Of a DNA stretch of 12,245 nucleotides, positions 5,839-12,245 are shown in pieces (positions within the stretch are counted from its first letter, which is position 1; each line of letters starts with the position of its first letter). Location of the stretch: contig DLMX01000060.1 of the NCBI GenBank assembly GCA_002479405.1, positions 1 to 12,245 on the forward strand, read 5' to 3'. A program made the position numbers and the translations under genes. The notes under the pieces are model-generated. The model saw only the letters and a list, made by a program, of their open reading frames with translations, was not told the origin of the DNA and made no database searches. This DNA comes from Methylophilaceae bacterium UBA7525 (GTDB taxonomy: Bacteria; Pseudomonadota; Gammaproteobacteria; Burkholderiales; Methylophilaceae).

Positions 5839-5861
5839 GGATGATCGATAAAGACCATCCG
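5839..5861 (-). other. Second hairpin in the glnA 3' UTR
   Basis: In the minus-strand RNA, CGGAUGGUC pairs with GAUCAUCCG (5853-5861 with 5839-5847) as nine pairs including one G-U, closing a 5-nt loop. It lies between the glnA stop and the terminator and may protect the transcript's 3' end or assist termination. Confidence 0.5.
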
Positions 5862-5880
5862 GTCATCTCAGTACAGCAGC

Positions 5881-7290
5881 TTAGCAGCTGTAGTACATGC
5901 CGAACTCGACCGGGTGAGGCGTCATGCGCAGCTTGTTGACTTCCTCCATCTTCAGCTCGATGTAGCTGTTGATCCAGTCTTCGGAGAATACACCGCCACG
6001 GGTCAGGAACTCGCGATCCTTGTCCAGGGCTTCCAGTGCCTGCTCGAGTGAGGAGCAGACAGTCGGGATCTGAGCGTCTTCTTCTGGTGGCAGATGGTAC
6101 AGGTCCTTGGTTGCTGGCTCGCCTGGGTGAATCTTGTTCTGCACGCCATCCAGACCAGCCATCAGCAGTGCGCTGAATGCCAGGTATGGATTGGCAGTAG
6201 GATCCGGGAAGCGGGCTTCAACGCGACGCGCCTTGTCGCCATGGACGAAAGGAATGCGGATTGCAGCGGAACGGTTCTTGGCAGAGTAGGCCAGTTTTAC
6301 CGGTGCCTCAAAGTGAGGTACCAGACGCTTGTAGGAGTTGGTGGCCGGATTGGTAATGGCGTTCAGTGCACGGGCGTGTTTGATGATGCCGCCAATGTAA
6401 TACAGTGCGAATTCGCTCAGGCCAGCGTAACCGTTGCCTGCGAACAGGTTCTTGCCGTCTTTCCATACGGATTGGTGAACGTGCATACCTGAACCGTTGT
6501 CGCCGAAGAATGGCTTGGGCATGAAGGTGGCCGTCTTGCCGTAGGCGTGTGCAGTGTTCAGTACGACATATTTCAGTACCTGAGTCCAGTCGGCGCGGCG
6601 GGTCAGAGTATTGAACTTGGTGCCGATTTCACATTGACCGGCAGTCGCCACTTCGTGGTGATGGACTTCGACCGGGATGCCCATTTCTTCCAGTGCGACG
6701 CACATGGCGGAACGGACGTCCTGCAGTGAGTCGACAGGAGGTACCGGGAAATAACCACCTTTTACGCCTGGACGGTGACCGGTATTGCCGCCTTCAAAGT
6801 TGTCGCCGGATGCCCAGGCGCCTTCTTCCGAGGTGATCTTGACCGAGCAGCCTTGCATGCCGGCGCTCCACTGGATGGAGTCGAAAATGAAGAATTCAGG
6901 TTCAGGACCAAAGTAGGCGGTATCGCCGAGGCCGCTGGATTTCAGATAGGCTTCGGCACGTTTTGCCAGGCTGCGTGGGCAGCGGTCGTAACCCTTGCCG
7001 TCTGTCGGATCGACAACGTCACAGGTCAGGATCAGGGTTGGTTCGTCCATGAATGGATCGATATTGGCGGTGTCCGGATCCGGCATCAGTTGCATGTCGG
7101 ATGCCTGAATGCCTTTCCAGCCGGAAATGGAAGAGCCGTCAAAAGCGTGGCCTTCGGTAAACTTGTCTTCATTGAATGCTGAAATCGGCACAGTAACGTG
7201 TTGTTCCTTGCCCTTGGTATCGGTAAAACGAAAATCGACGAATTTGATGTCGTTTTCCTTTACCATCTTCATTACATCAGCGACCGCCAT
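5881..7290 (-). CDS. glnA: Glutamine synthetase, type I (GSI-beta)
   Basis: The enzyme makes glutamine from glutamate, ammonia and ATP in the cytoplasm as a dodecamer, and is the central ammonium-assimilation enzyme. Its 469 residues equal the E. coli length. Visible motifs are the beta-grasp segment with FDGSSISGW, the metal and glutamate site EPEFFIFD, HHHEVATAGQ, NGSGMHVHQS, the KRLVPHFEAPV loop and RSAAIRIP. The adenylylation site is Tyr398 counting Met (KDLYHLPPEE), which marks the GSI-beta class regulated by GlnE. The C-terminus (HPVEFGMYYSC) ends in Cys instead of the Val of E. coli. The start has a strong AGGAG site (plus-strand ctcct 7297-7301), 6 nt from the ATG. It is monocistronic because of the terminator behind it, and is driven by a sigma-54/NtrC promoter (7361-7376, enhancer 7468-7486). 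Confidence 0.98.
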   Translation of the reverse strand: MAVADVMKMVKENDIKFVDFRFTDTKGKEQHVTVPISAFNEDKFTEGHAFDGSSISGWKGIQASDMQLMPDPDTANIDPFMDEPTLILTCDVVDPTDGKGYDRCPRSLAKRAEAYLKSSGLGDTAYFGPEPEFFIFDSIQWSAGMQGCSVKITSEEGAWASGDNFEGGNTGHRPGVKGGYFPVPPVDSLQDVRSAMCVALEEMGIPVEVHHHEVATAGQCEIGTKFNTLTRRADWTQVLKYVVLNTAHAYGKTATFMPKPFFGDNGSGMHVHQSVWKDGKNLFAGNGYAGLSEFALYYIGGIIKHARALNAITNPATNSYKRLVPHFEAPVKLAYSAKNRSAAIRIPFVHGDKARRVEARFPDPTANPYLAFSALLMAGLDGVQNKIHPGEPATKDLYHLPPEEDAQIPTVCSSLEQALEALDKDREFLTRGGVFSEDWINSYIELKMEEVNKLRMTPHPVEFGMYYSC

Positions 7291-7360
7291 TTGATTCTCC
7301 TAAAACAATTGATAAGGATGATTAAAATCTGGATGAAACTATTTTTTAGATTTTGTAACT

Positions 7361-7376
7361 AGCAGGAAATGTGCCA
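7361..7376 (-). promoter_or_regulatory. Sigma-54 promoter of glnA
   Basis: On the minus strand this reads TGGCACATTTCCTGCT. Against the consensus TGGCACrNNNNTTGCW it matches every fixed position but one (C for T), including the invariant GG at -24 and GC at -12 with correct spacing. Transcription would start near 7349, about 60 nt before the glnA ATG. Confidence 0.88.
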
Positions 7377-7392
7377 TCGCTTAGATTACATA

Positions 7393-7426
7393 TTCTCATT
7401 TTCACACATAAGGTTATAAATGAGAA
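7393..7426. promoter_or_regulatory. 9-bp inverted repeat in the glnA control region
   Basis: TTCTCATTT (7393-7401) and AAATGAGAA (7418-7426) are perfect reverse complements 16 nt apart, with an AT-rich centre. The centre is about 60 bp upstream of the predicted glnA start, between the sigma-54 promoter and the NtrC site. It could be an operator for another regulator or a bend that brings NtrC to polymerase. Confidence 0.5.
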
Positions 7427-7467
7427 CAGTCGAATGCTGTTTGATTTTGGTGCACGAAACCGACGGT

Positions 7468-7486
7468 TTGCACTAAGTTGGTGCAA
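7468..7486. promoter_or_regulatory. NtrC-like enhancer site
   Basis: TTGCACTAAGTTGGTGCAA is an inverted repeat (TTGCAC-N7-GTGCAA) that fits the known NtrC site pattern TGCAC-TA-N-TGGTGCA almost exactly. Its centre is about 128 bp upstream of the predicted glnA start, the usual enhancer distance. A possible half site (TTTTGGTGCA, 7445-7454) lies nearby. The site also falls just upstream of the opposing TATAAT box. Confidence 0.82.
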
Positions 7487-7510
7487 TCATCGGCATGTGG
7501 ATAAAGCGGC

Positions 7511-7516
7511 TATAAT
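7511..7516 (+). promoter_or_regulatory. Sigma-70-type -10 box for the rhodanese-aroE operon
   Basis: A perfect TATAAT lies 72 nt before the rhodanese ATG. No good -35 is found at 16-18 nt (candidate CATCGG at 7488-7493), so an activator may be needed, or the promoter is weak. Confidence 0.5.
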
Positions 7517-7542
7517 TTGATGTTGTTGCCGGATAAATGGCA

Positions 7543-7562
7543 GCCCGGATGACGGGCGTTTT
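7543..7562 (+). other. Short leader hairpin followed by four T
   Basis: GCCCG (7543-7547) pairs with CGGGC (7553-7557) over a 5-nt loop, then G and TTTT. It resembles a weak intrinsic terminator in the 5' leader of the rhodanese gene. The stem is only 5 bp. Confidence 0.3.
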
Positions 7563-7588
7563 GAATGGATAATATAGAGGAGTCGGTC

Positions 7589-8044
7589 ATGGAGTCACTC
7601 AACAAAATCTTGCAACATGCGAGGCAGCGTGCGGTAGAGCGCGGGTTGTCCTACGCCGGCGCCCTGACCCCTGTTGAAGCGCAGCAGGTGCTGCAGCTGG
7701 CGCCGAGTGCCAGGCTGGTGGATGTGCGCAGCCGGGCCGAACTCGATCTGGTCGGCAGAATCCCTGACGCGACCCATATCGAATGGGCTTACTATCCTGA
7801 CTGGGTGCCGAATCCGGACTTTTTGAACCAGTTGAGGATGCAGGTCGATCAGGAAGCGCTGGTGATGTTCATCTGCCGCACCGGTGGTCGTTCCAATCAC
7901 GCCGCGACAGCCGCAGCAGCTGCCGGTTATGCCGAGGCATTTAATGTACTGGAAGGTTTCGAAGGCGAGGCAGAGGCCGCTAGTGGTCAACGCGGCAAGC
8001 TCAATGGCTGGAAAGCTGCGAACCTGCCATGGACGCATGGCTGA
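7589..8044 (+). CDS. Rhodanese-like domain protein (sulfurtransferase family)
   Basis: This 151-residue cytoplasmic protein has a single rhodanese domain (about 27-145). Key features are LVDVRSRAELDLVGRIPDA near 43-61 and the active-site loop CRTGGRS with Cys96, which would carry a persulfide. The six-residue loop after the Cys is typical of sulfurtransferases rather than of phosphatases. There is no signal peptide. The start at 7589 is set by AGAGGAG (7576-7582) 6 nt upstream; the in-frame ATG at 7565 lacks such a site. It is first in a probable operon with aroE, 42 nt ahead of it. Its sulfur donor and acceptor cannot be told from sequence. Confidence 0.9.
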   Translation: MESLNKILQHARQRAVERGLSYAGALTPVEAQQVLQLAPSARLVDVRSRAELDLVGRIPDATHIEWAYYPDWVPNPDFLNQLRMQVDQEALVMFICRTGGRSNHAATAAAAAGYAEAFNVLEGFEGEAEAASGQRGKLNGWKAANLPWTHG

Positions 8045-8086
8045 TTTGATGTCCTCGCTATATCTTTCTGCAGGGAAGCCGGCCAC

Positions 8087-8908
8087 ATGACGGATCGTTA
8101 TGCAGTCATCGGACATCCGGTTGAGCACAGCAAATCTCCACAGATTCACGCGGCATTCGCCAAGCAGACGGCGCAGGACATCCGCTACGAAAAGATTCTG
8201 GCGCCTCTCGACGGTTTCGCGCAGACGCTTGCCGCCATGCGTACGGCCGGTTTCAAGGGCGCCAACGTGACGGTGCCGTTCAAGCTGGAGGCGTTTCAGC
8301 AGGCAGACCGCCTGACCGAGCGCGCGAACGATGCCGGTGCAGTCAATACCTTGTTGTTTACTGCCGAAGGTCTGGTTGGAGACAACACCGATGGTGTCGG
8401 GCTGGTGCGCGATATTCAGCACAATCTTGCAGTTGCCATTCAGGGCAAGCGTGTGCTGCTGATCGGTGCCGGCGGTGCGGCAGAAGGTGTGCTGCATCCC
8501 GTACTCGAGCAGCACCCCGGTCTTCTGGTTATCAGTAACCGGACGCTGGACAAGGCGCTGGTCATGGTCAAGAAGATCGAGGAGCGAGGTGATTTCCGTT
8601 TTGTTTCGGTGCAGGCGCAGGCTTTTGAAGATCTGCAGGGGCAGGCTTTCGACATTGTCATCAATGCGACCTCGGCCGGACTGAGCGACAGTGAGCTGCC
8701 CTTGCCTGCTGGCATCTTTGCGCCCGGCGCGCTGGCATACGACATGATGTACGGGCGTGAAACGCCTTTCATGAAATTCGCCCGCTTGCAGCAGGCACGG
8801 GTAGCCGATGGTCTGGGTATGCTGGTTGAGCAGGCGGCTGAATCCTTCTATCTGTGGCGCGGGGTCAGACCGCTTACCGCGCCGGTCATAGCCGCATTCA
8901 GGGCATAG
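8087..8908 (+). CDS. aroE: Shikimate dehydrogenase (NADP+)
   Basis: AroE reduces 3-dehydroshikimate to shikimate with NADPH, the fourth step of the shikimate pathway. The protein has 273 residues, the usual size. The substrate-binding half shows HSKSP (Ser15, Ser17), NVTVPFK with catalytic Lys66, and DNTDG with catalytic Asp102. The nucleotide-binding half has GAGGAAEG and the NADP-selecting NRT-x3-A segment, then INATSAG and ADGLGMLVEQAAESFYLWRG. All key residues are present, so it should be active. AGGGAAG (8072-8078) serves as ribosome site. The next gene, mtgA, starts only 5 nt after its stop, indicating translational coupling. Confidence 0.97.
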   Translation: MTDRYAVIGHPVEHSKSPQIHAAFAKQTAQDIRYEKILAPLDGFAQTLAAMRTAGFKGANVTVPFKLEAFQQADRLTERANDAGAVNTLLFTAEGLVGDNTDGVGLVRDIQHNLAVAIQGKRVLLIGAGGAAEGVLHPVLEQHPGLLVISNRTLDKALVMVKKIEERGDFRFVSVQAQAFEDLQGQAFDIVINATSAGLSDSELPLPAGIFAPGALAYDMMYGRETPFMKFARLQQARVADGLGMLVEQAAESFYLWRGVRPLTAPVIAAFRA

Positions 8909-8913
8909 CTTTC

Positions 8914-9609
8914 GTGAGTATCAAGGCCTGGTTCTGGCGCGGTCTGCTTGCGCTGCTGTTGCTGATTCTGCTCTATCAGCTATGGATATTTCTGCATATC
9001 TGTTACTGGGTGCACCAGAATCCGACGTCGACCGCGTTCATGCGGGATCGCCTGCAGCAACTGCAAATGGAAAACCCTGAAGCCAGGCTCAGGCATCAAT
9101 GGGTCGATTATCAGCATATCTCGATCAATCTGAAACGTGCCGTGGTCGCCGCCGAAGATTCCAAATTCGTGCAGCACGAAGGTTTTGACTGGGACGGTAT
9201 TCAGCAGGCCTATGAAAAGAATCTGAAAAAAGGCAGACTGGTAGCGGGTGGCTCTACCATCAGCCAGCAATTGGCCAAGAACCTGTTTCTGTCTTCACAG
9301 CGCACGCCATGGCGCAAATTGCAGGAAGCGGTGATCACGCTGATGCTGGAAAAGATGTTGAGCAAGCGGCGCATCCTGGAAATTTATCTCAATGTCATCG
9401 AATGGGGTGGCGGTGTATTCGGGGTCGAAGCGGCTGCGCGCCATTATTACGGCGTCAGCGCTCGTAATTTGTCCGCTTATCAGGCAGCCCGCCTCGCAGC
9501 GATGATTCCCAATCCGCGCTATTACGACAAACACCGCTCTACGCCATTTCTCAATCGCAAGACGGCCACCATACAGTCGCGTATGCGTCTGGTGGAGGTG
9601 CCGAAATGA
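8914..9609 (+). CDS. mtgA: Monofunctional biosynthetic peptidoglycan transglycosylase
   Basis: MtgA polymerises lipid II into glycan strands in the periplasm and is anchored in the inner membrane. From GTG 8914 the protein has 231 residues, normal for the family. One N-terminal membrane segment lies at about 6-30 (rich in Leu, Trp, Ile). The GT51 domain shows the catalytic Glu motif EDSKFVQHEGFDW, the GGSTISQQLAKNLFL motif, RKLQEA, the second conserved Glu segment RILEIYLNVIEWG, and GVFGVEAAARHYY. No transpeptidase domain follows. The GTG start was chosen because an upstream in-frame ATG (8854) lies inside aroE and would add residues before the membrane anchor; AGGG at 8900-8903 supports it. 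It is the third gene of the rhodanese-aroE operon. Confidence 0.96.
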   Translation: MSIKAWFWRGLLALLLLILLYQLWIFLHICYWVHQNPTSTAFMRDRLQQLQMENPEARLRHQWVDYQHISINLKRAVVAAEDSKFVQHEGFDWDGIQQAYEKNLKKGRLVAGGSTISQQLAKNLFLSSQRTPWRKLQEAVITLMLEKMLSKRRILEIYLNVIEWGGGVFGVEAAARHYYGVSARNLSAYQAARLAAMIPNPRYYDKHRSTPFLNRKTATIQSRMRLVEVPK

Positions 9610-9635
9610 TCAGCGCGACAACGGGGAATGCATAG

Positions 9636-10112
9636 ATGGAATGGCTCTGGCTAGTGGTACTGGTGCTGGTTGTGCTCGGCCTGCTCGGCATGGCATTGCC
9701 GGCACTGCCCGGTGTGCCGCTGCTATTCGCCGGCTTGCTGCTTGGCGCGTGGATCGACGATTTTGTTCTGGTCAGTGTGGCGACCATGGTGGTGATCGGG
9801 GTGTTGGCGTTGATTGCCTGGATCATTGATATTGTCGCTTCGCTGCTGACAACCAAATCGGTCGGCGCCAGCCGGCAGGCGTTGATAGGCACCATCATCG
9901 GCGCCTTGCTAGGCATGCCGGCCGGGGTTATCGGCATTGTTCTGGGCACGGTGTTGGGGGCGGTGATCGGAGAGCTGATGGCACATCGTGATGCCGGCCG
10001 TGCTACCAGGGTCGGCGTGGCAGCCGGACTTGGTTTTGCGCTGTCACTGGCGGTCAAGCTGGTGTTTGCCCTGCTGATGCTGGGGATTTTTGCCTACGCT
10101 TATTTCTTCTGA
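9636..10112 (+). CDS. DUF456 family integral membrane protein
   Basis: The protein has 158 residues, almost all hydrophobic, with about five membrane segments (roughly 3-22, 27-45, 47-70, 83-112 and 127-157). The opening pattern with ALPALPGVPLLFAG and a following AW is the signature of the DUF456 family; a Gly-rich stretch (GTIIGALLGMPAGVIGIVLG) suggests tight helix packing. Its function is unknown. It follows mtgA by 26 nt with GGGGA (9623-9627) as ribosome site, and is the likely last gene of the operon. It ends 24 nt from the convergent uvrA stop, with no hairpin between them. Confidence 0.9.
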   Translation: MEWLWLVVLVLVVLGLLGMALPALPGVPLLFAGLLLGAWIDDFVLVSVATMVVIGVLALIAWIIDIVASLLTTKSVGASRQALIGTIIGALLGMPAGVIGIVLGTVLGAVIGELMAHRDAGRATRVGVAAGLGFALSLAVKLVFALLMLGIFAYAYFF

Positions 10113-10136
10113 AGTTTGCGTCAGGTCCATCAAGCC

Positions 10137-12245
10137 TTACAGCATTGGCTTCAGGTATTTACCGGTGTAACTCTTCGGGTTTTCTGCCACTTTCTCCGGC
10201 GTGCCTTCCGCCACAACCATGCCGCCGCCGTCGCCGCCTTCCGGTCCCATATCGACAATCCAGTCCGCGGTTTTGATCACATCCAGATTGTGTTCGATGA
10301 TGACGATGGTGTTGCCGTGGTCGCGCAGCCGATGGATGACGTCGAGCAGCAGTTGAATGTCGGCGAAATGCAGCCCTGTCGTCGGTTCGTCCAGAATGTA
10401 GAGCGTGCGACCGGTGTCGCGTTTGGACAGCTCCAGTGCCAGCTTCACGCGCTGTGCCTCGCCGCCTGACAGTGTGGTCGCGGATTGTCCAAGTGTGATA
10501 TAGCCCAGACCGACATCCAGCAGGGTCTGCAGCTTGCGTGCGACAACCGGTACGGCATCGAAGAATACCCGTGCCTGCTCAACAGTCATTTCCAGAATTT
10601 CGCGGATGTTCTTGCCCTTGTATTGAATCTCCAGCGTCTCGCGGTTGTAGCGGTGGCCCTTGCAGACGTCGCAAGGCACGTAGACATCGGGCAGGAAGTG
10701 CATCTCGACACGGATAACACCGTCGCCCTGACAGGCCTCGCAGCGACCGCCCTTGACGTTGAATGAGTATCTGCCGGGGCCGTAGCCGCGGGCACGCGAT
10801 TCCGGCACACCGGCGAACAGTTCGCGGATCGGAGTGAAAAGACCGGTGTAGGTTGCCGGGTTGGAGCGGGGCGTGCGGCCGATTGGGCTCTGGTCCACAT
10901 CGACGACCTTGTCGAAGAAGGCCAGGCCGTCGATTTCCTCATGCGGCGCCGGTTCGGTCGAGCTGCCATAGAGATGCTGGGCCACAGCGCGATACAGCGT
11001 GTCGTTGATCAGTGTCGATTTGCCGGAACCGGACACGCCGGTGACGCAGGTGAGCAGGCCGACCGGCAGTTTCAGCGTGACATTCTGTAGATTGTTGCCG
11101 CTGGCGCCGGACACCGTCAGCCAGCGTGCCGGATCCGGTTGATGGCGCTTCCTGGGTACTTCGATGGCTTTCTTGCCGCTCAGATACTGTCCGGTGAGCG
11201 AGTCCATATTTTCCTGGATTTCAGCAGGGGTGCCTGCGGCGACGATCTGACCACCGTGTTCGCCGGCACCGGGACCGATATCGACCACATAATCCGCAGC
11301 CAGAATGGCGTCCTGGTCATGTTCGACAACAATCACCGTGTTGCCGATATCGCGCAGGCGCATCAGGGTTTCCAGCAGGCGGTCGTTGTCGCGCTGATGC
11401 AGGCCGATGGAAGGTTCATCCAGCACATACATGACACCGGTGAGGCCGGATCCGATTTGGGAGGCGAGACGAATGCGTTGCGCTTCGCCGCCGGACAGGG
11501 TCTCGGCCGAGCGGGAAAGCGACAGGTATTCGAGGCCGACATTGGTCAGGAACTTGAGGCGGCTGCTGATCTCCTTGACGATCTTGTCGGCGATGGCCAG
11601 TTTCTGCCCGGTCAGTGCCAGTGTTTCAAAGAAAGTGAGCGCCTGCTTCAGTGGAATCTCGCAGACCTCATGGATGTTGCGCTTGCCGACCTTGACGTGA
11701 CGTGCTTCGCGCCGTAAACGTGTGCCGCTGCAGTCCGGACATGCCTGTGAGTTCAGGTATTTCGCCAGTTCTTCGCGCACGGTGCTGGAGTCGGTTTCGT
11801 GATAGCGGCGCTGCAGGTTGTTGAGGATGCCTTCGAAGGTATGGCTTTTCTGGAAGGAAGAGCCGCGTTCATTCAGATATTTGAAGGCGATGGCTTCCTT
11901 GCCGCTGCCGTGTAGCAGTACATGCTGGATATGTACCGGTAGTTCTTCGAATGCCGTTTCCAGATCAAAGCCGTAATGCGTTGCCAGGCTTTGCAGCATC
12001 TGGAAATAGAACTGGTTGCGCTTGTCCCATCCCTTGATCGCCCCGGAGGCGAGCGACAGGTGCGGGAAGGCGACCACGCGTTTGGGGTCGAAGAAGCTGA
12101 TCTGGCCGAGGCCGTCACACTTGGGGCAGGCGCCCATCGGATTGTTGAAAGAGAACAGGCGTGGCTCAAGTTCCGCAAGTGAGTAGTCACACACCGGGCA
12201 GGAGAACTTGGCTGAAAACAGGTGTTCCTTGCCGCTGTCCATCTC
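10137..12245 (-). CDS. uvrA: Excinuclease ABC subunit A, C-terminal three quarters
   Basis: UvrA recognises DNA damage in nucleotide excision repair and loads UvrB. The gene runs off the window; the last 702 residues of a protein that is usually about 940 are visible. Missing are the first Walker A and the start. Present, in order, are the first zinc module (CPVCDYS and CPKCDGLG), the insertion domain, ABC signature 1 (LSGGEAQRIRLASQIGSG) with Walker B VLDEPSIGLH, the second Walker A (GVSGSGKSTL), the second zinc finger (CEACQGDG and CDVCKGHRYN), signature 2 (LSGGEAQRVKLALELSKR) and Walker B ILDEPTTGLH. The C-terminus (YTGKYLKPML) is that of standard UvrA, not the DrrC or plant-pathogen variants. 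It is convergent with the DUF456 gene. All visible ATPase and zinc residues are intact. Confidence 0.98.
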   Translation of the reverse strand, partial: EMDSGKEHLFSAKFSCPVCDYSLAELEPRLFSFNNPMGACPKCDGLGQISFFDPKRVVAFPHLSLASGAIKGWDKRNQFYFQMLQSLATHYGFDLETAFEELPVHIQHVLLHGSGKEAIAFKYLNERGSSFQKSHTFEGILNNLQRRYHETDSSTVREELAKYLNSQACPDCSGTRLRREARHVKVGKRNIHEVCEIPLKQALTFFETLALTGQKLAIADKIVKEISSRLKFLTNVGLEYLSLSRSAETLSGGEAQRIRLASQIGSGLTGVMYVLDEPSIGLHQRDNDRLLETLMRLRDIGNTVIVVEHDQDAILAADYVVDIGPGAGEHGGQIVAAGTPAEIQENMDSLTGQYLSGKKAIEVPRKRHQPDPARWLTVSGASGNNLQNVTLKLPVGLLTCVTGVSGSGKSTLINDTLYRAVAQHLYGSSTEPAPHEEIDGLAFFDKVVDVDQSPIGRTPRSNPATYTGLFTPIRELFAGVPESRARGYGPGRYSFNVKGGRCEACQGDGVIRVEMHFLPDVYVPCDVCKGHRYNRETLEIQYKGKNIREILEMTVEQARVFFDAVPVVARKLQTLLDVGLGYITLGQSATTLSGGEAQRVKLALELSKRDTGRTLYILDEPTTGLHFADIQLLLDVIHRLRDHGNTIVIIEHNLDVIKTADWIVDMGPEGGDGGGMVVAEGTPEKVAENPKSYTGKYLKPML

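Noticed and set aside
7565..7588. Earlier ATG for the rhodanese gene
   Set aside because: The AGAGGAG site at 7576-7582 lies inside that extension and is well spaced from ATG 7589, so the later start is used.
7595..8515. A 306-codon open frame on the minus strand antisense to the rhodanese gene and aroE
   Set aside because: Both plus-strand genes have complete family motifs there. The antisense frame shows no family resemblance and is explained by codon bias on the other strand.
8854..8913. Earlier ATG for mtgA inside aroE
   Set aside because: It would add 20 residues that are a shifted reading of the aroE end before the membrane anchor; GTG 8914 gives the usual MtgA length and N-terminus.
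1..12245. CRISPR arrays, tRNA or rRNA genes, insertion-sequence transposases, a novel defence system
   Set aside because: No regularly spaced repeats, no cloverleaf-like sequence, no transposase or nuclease motifs beyond the higB remnant, and all larger genes fall in known housekeeping families.

Overview
The window looks like chromosomal DNA from a betaproteobacterium. The evidence is the gene set and order (glnA, a DUF4124 protein, ntrB, ntrC), a classical Gram-negative porin ending in Phe, adenylylatable type-I glutamine synthetase and a sigma-54/NtrC-type glnA promoter. A member of the Nitrosomonadales/Gallionellaceae is my best guess, but it is only a guess. No rRNA, tRNA, CRISPR array or insertion sequence was seen.

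Layout. 1-1125 (+) is the 3' part of a highly expressed outer-membrane porin, closed by a strong UUCG-loop terminator; a small Cys-rich lipoprotein gene follows (1201-1452, +). 1453-2616 is the accessory part. It holds a long-loop inverted repeat, a tandem 9-nt degenerate repeat, a decayed second copy of the 3' end of ntrC (1641-1828), and a HigB/HigA toxin-antitoxin pair in which higB carries a one-base frameshift while higA is intact. The true 3' end of ntrC (2588-2775) forms a direct repeat with the decayed copy, so the higBA cargo is bracketed by about 188-bp repeats. 2617-7290 (-) is the nitrogen-regulation cluster: glnA on its own transcript with a terminator, then DUF4124 protein, ntrB and ntrC. 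7291-7588 is the divergent control region with a sigma-54 promoter, an NtrC-like enhancer site, a 9-bp inverted repeat and a sigma-70-type -10 box facing the other way. 7589-10112 (+) is a probable operon: rhodanese-domain protein, aroE, mtgA and a DUF456 membrane protein. 10137-12245 (-) is the C-terminal three quarters of uvrA, convergent with DUF456.

How it fits together. NtrB would phosphorylate NtrC under nitrogen limitation; NtrC-P bound near 7477 would activate sigma-54 polymerase at 7361-7376 and raise glutamine synthetase. The + strand operon is housekeeping: shikimate dehydrogenase for aromatic amino acids, a monofunctional peptidoglycan glycosyltransferase, and two accessory proteins. 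UvrA belongs to nucleotide excision repair.

I did not find a convincing new multi-gene system. The part most worth attention is the higBA insertion at the 3' end of ntrC, with an inactivated toxin, a surviving antitoxin and a diverged ntrC tail on the far side.
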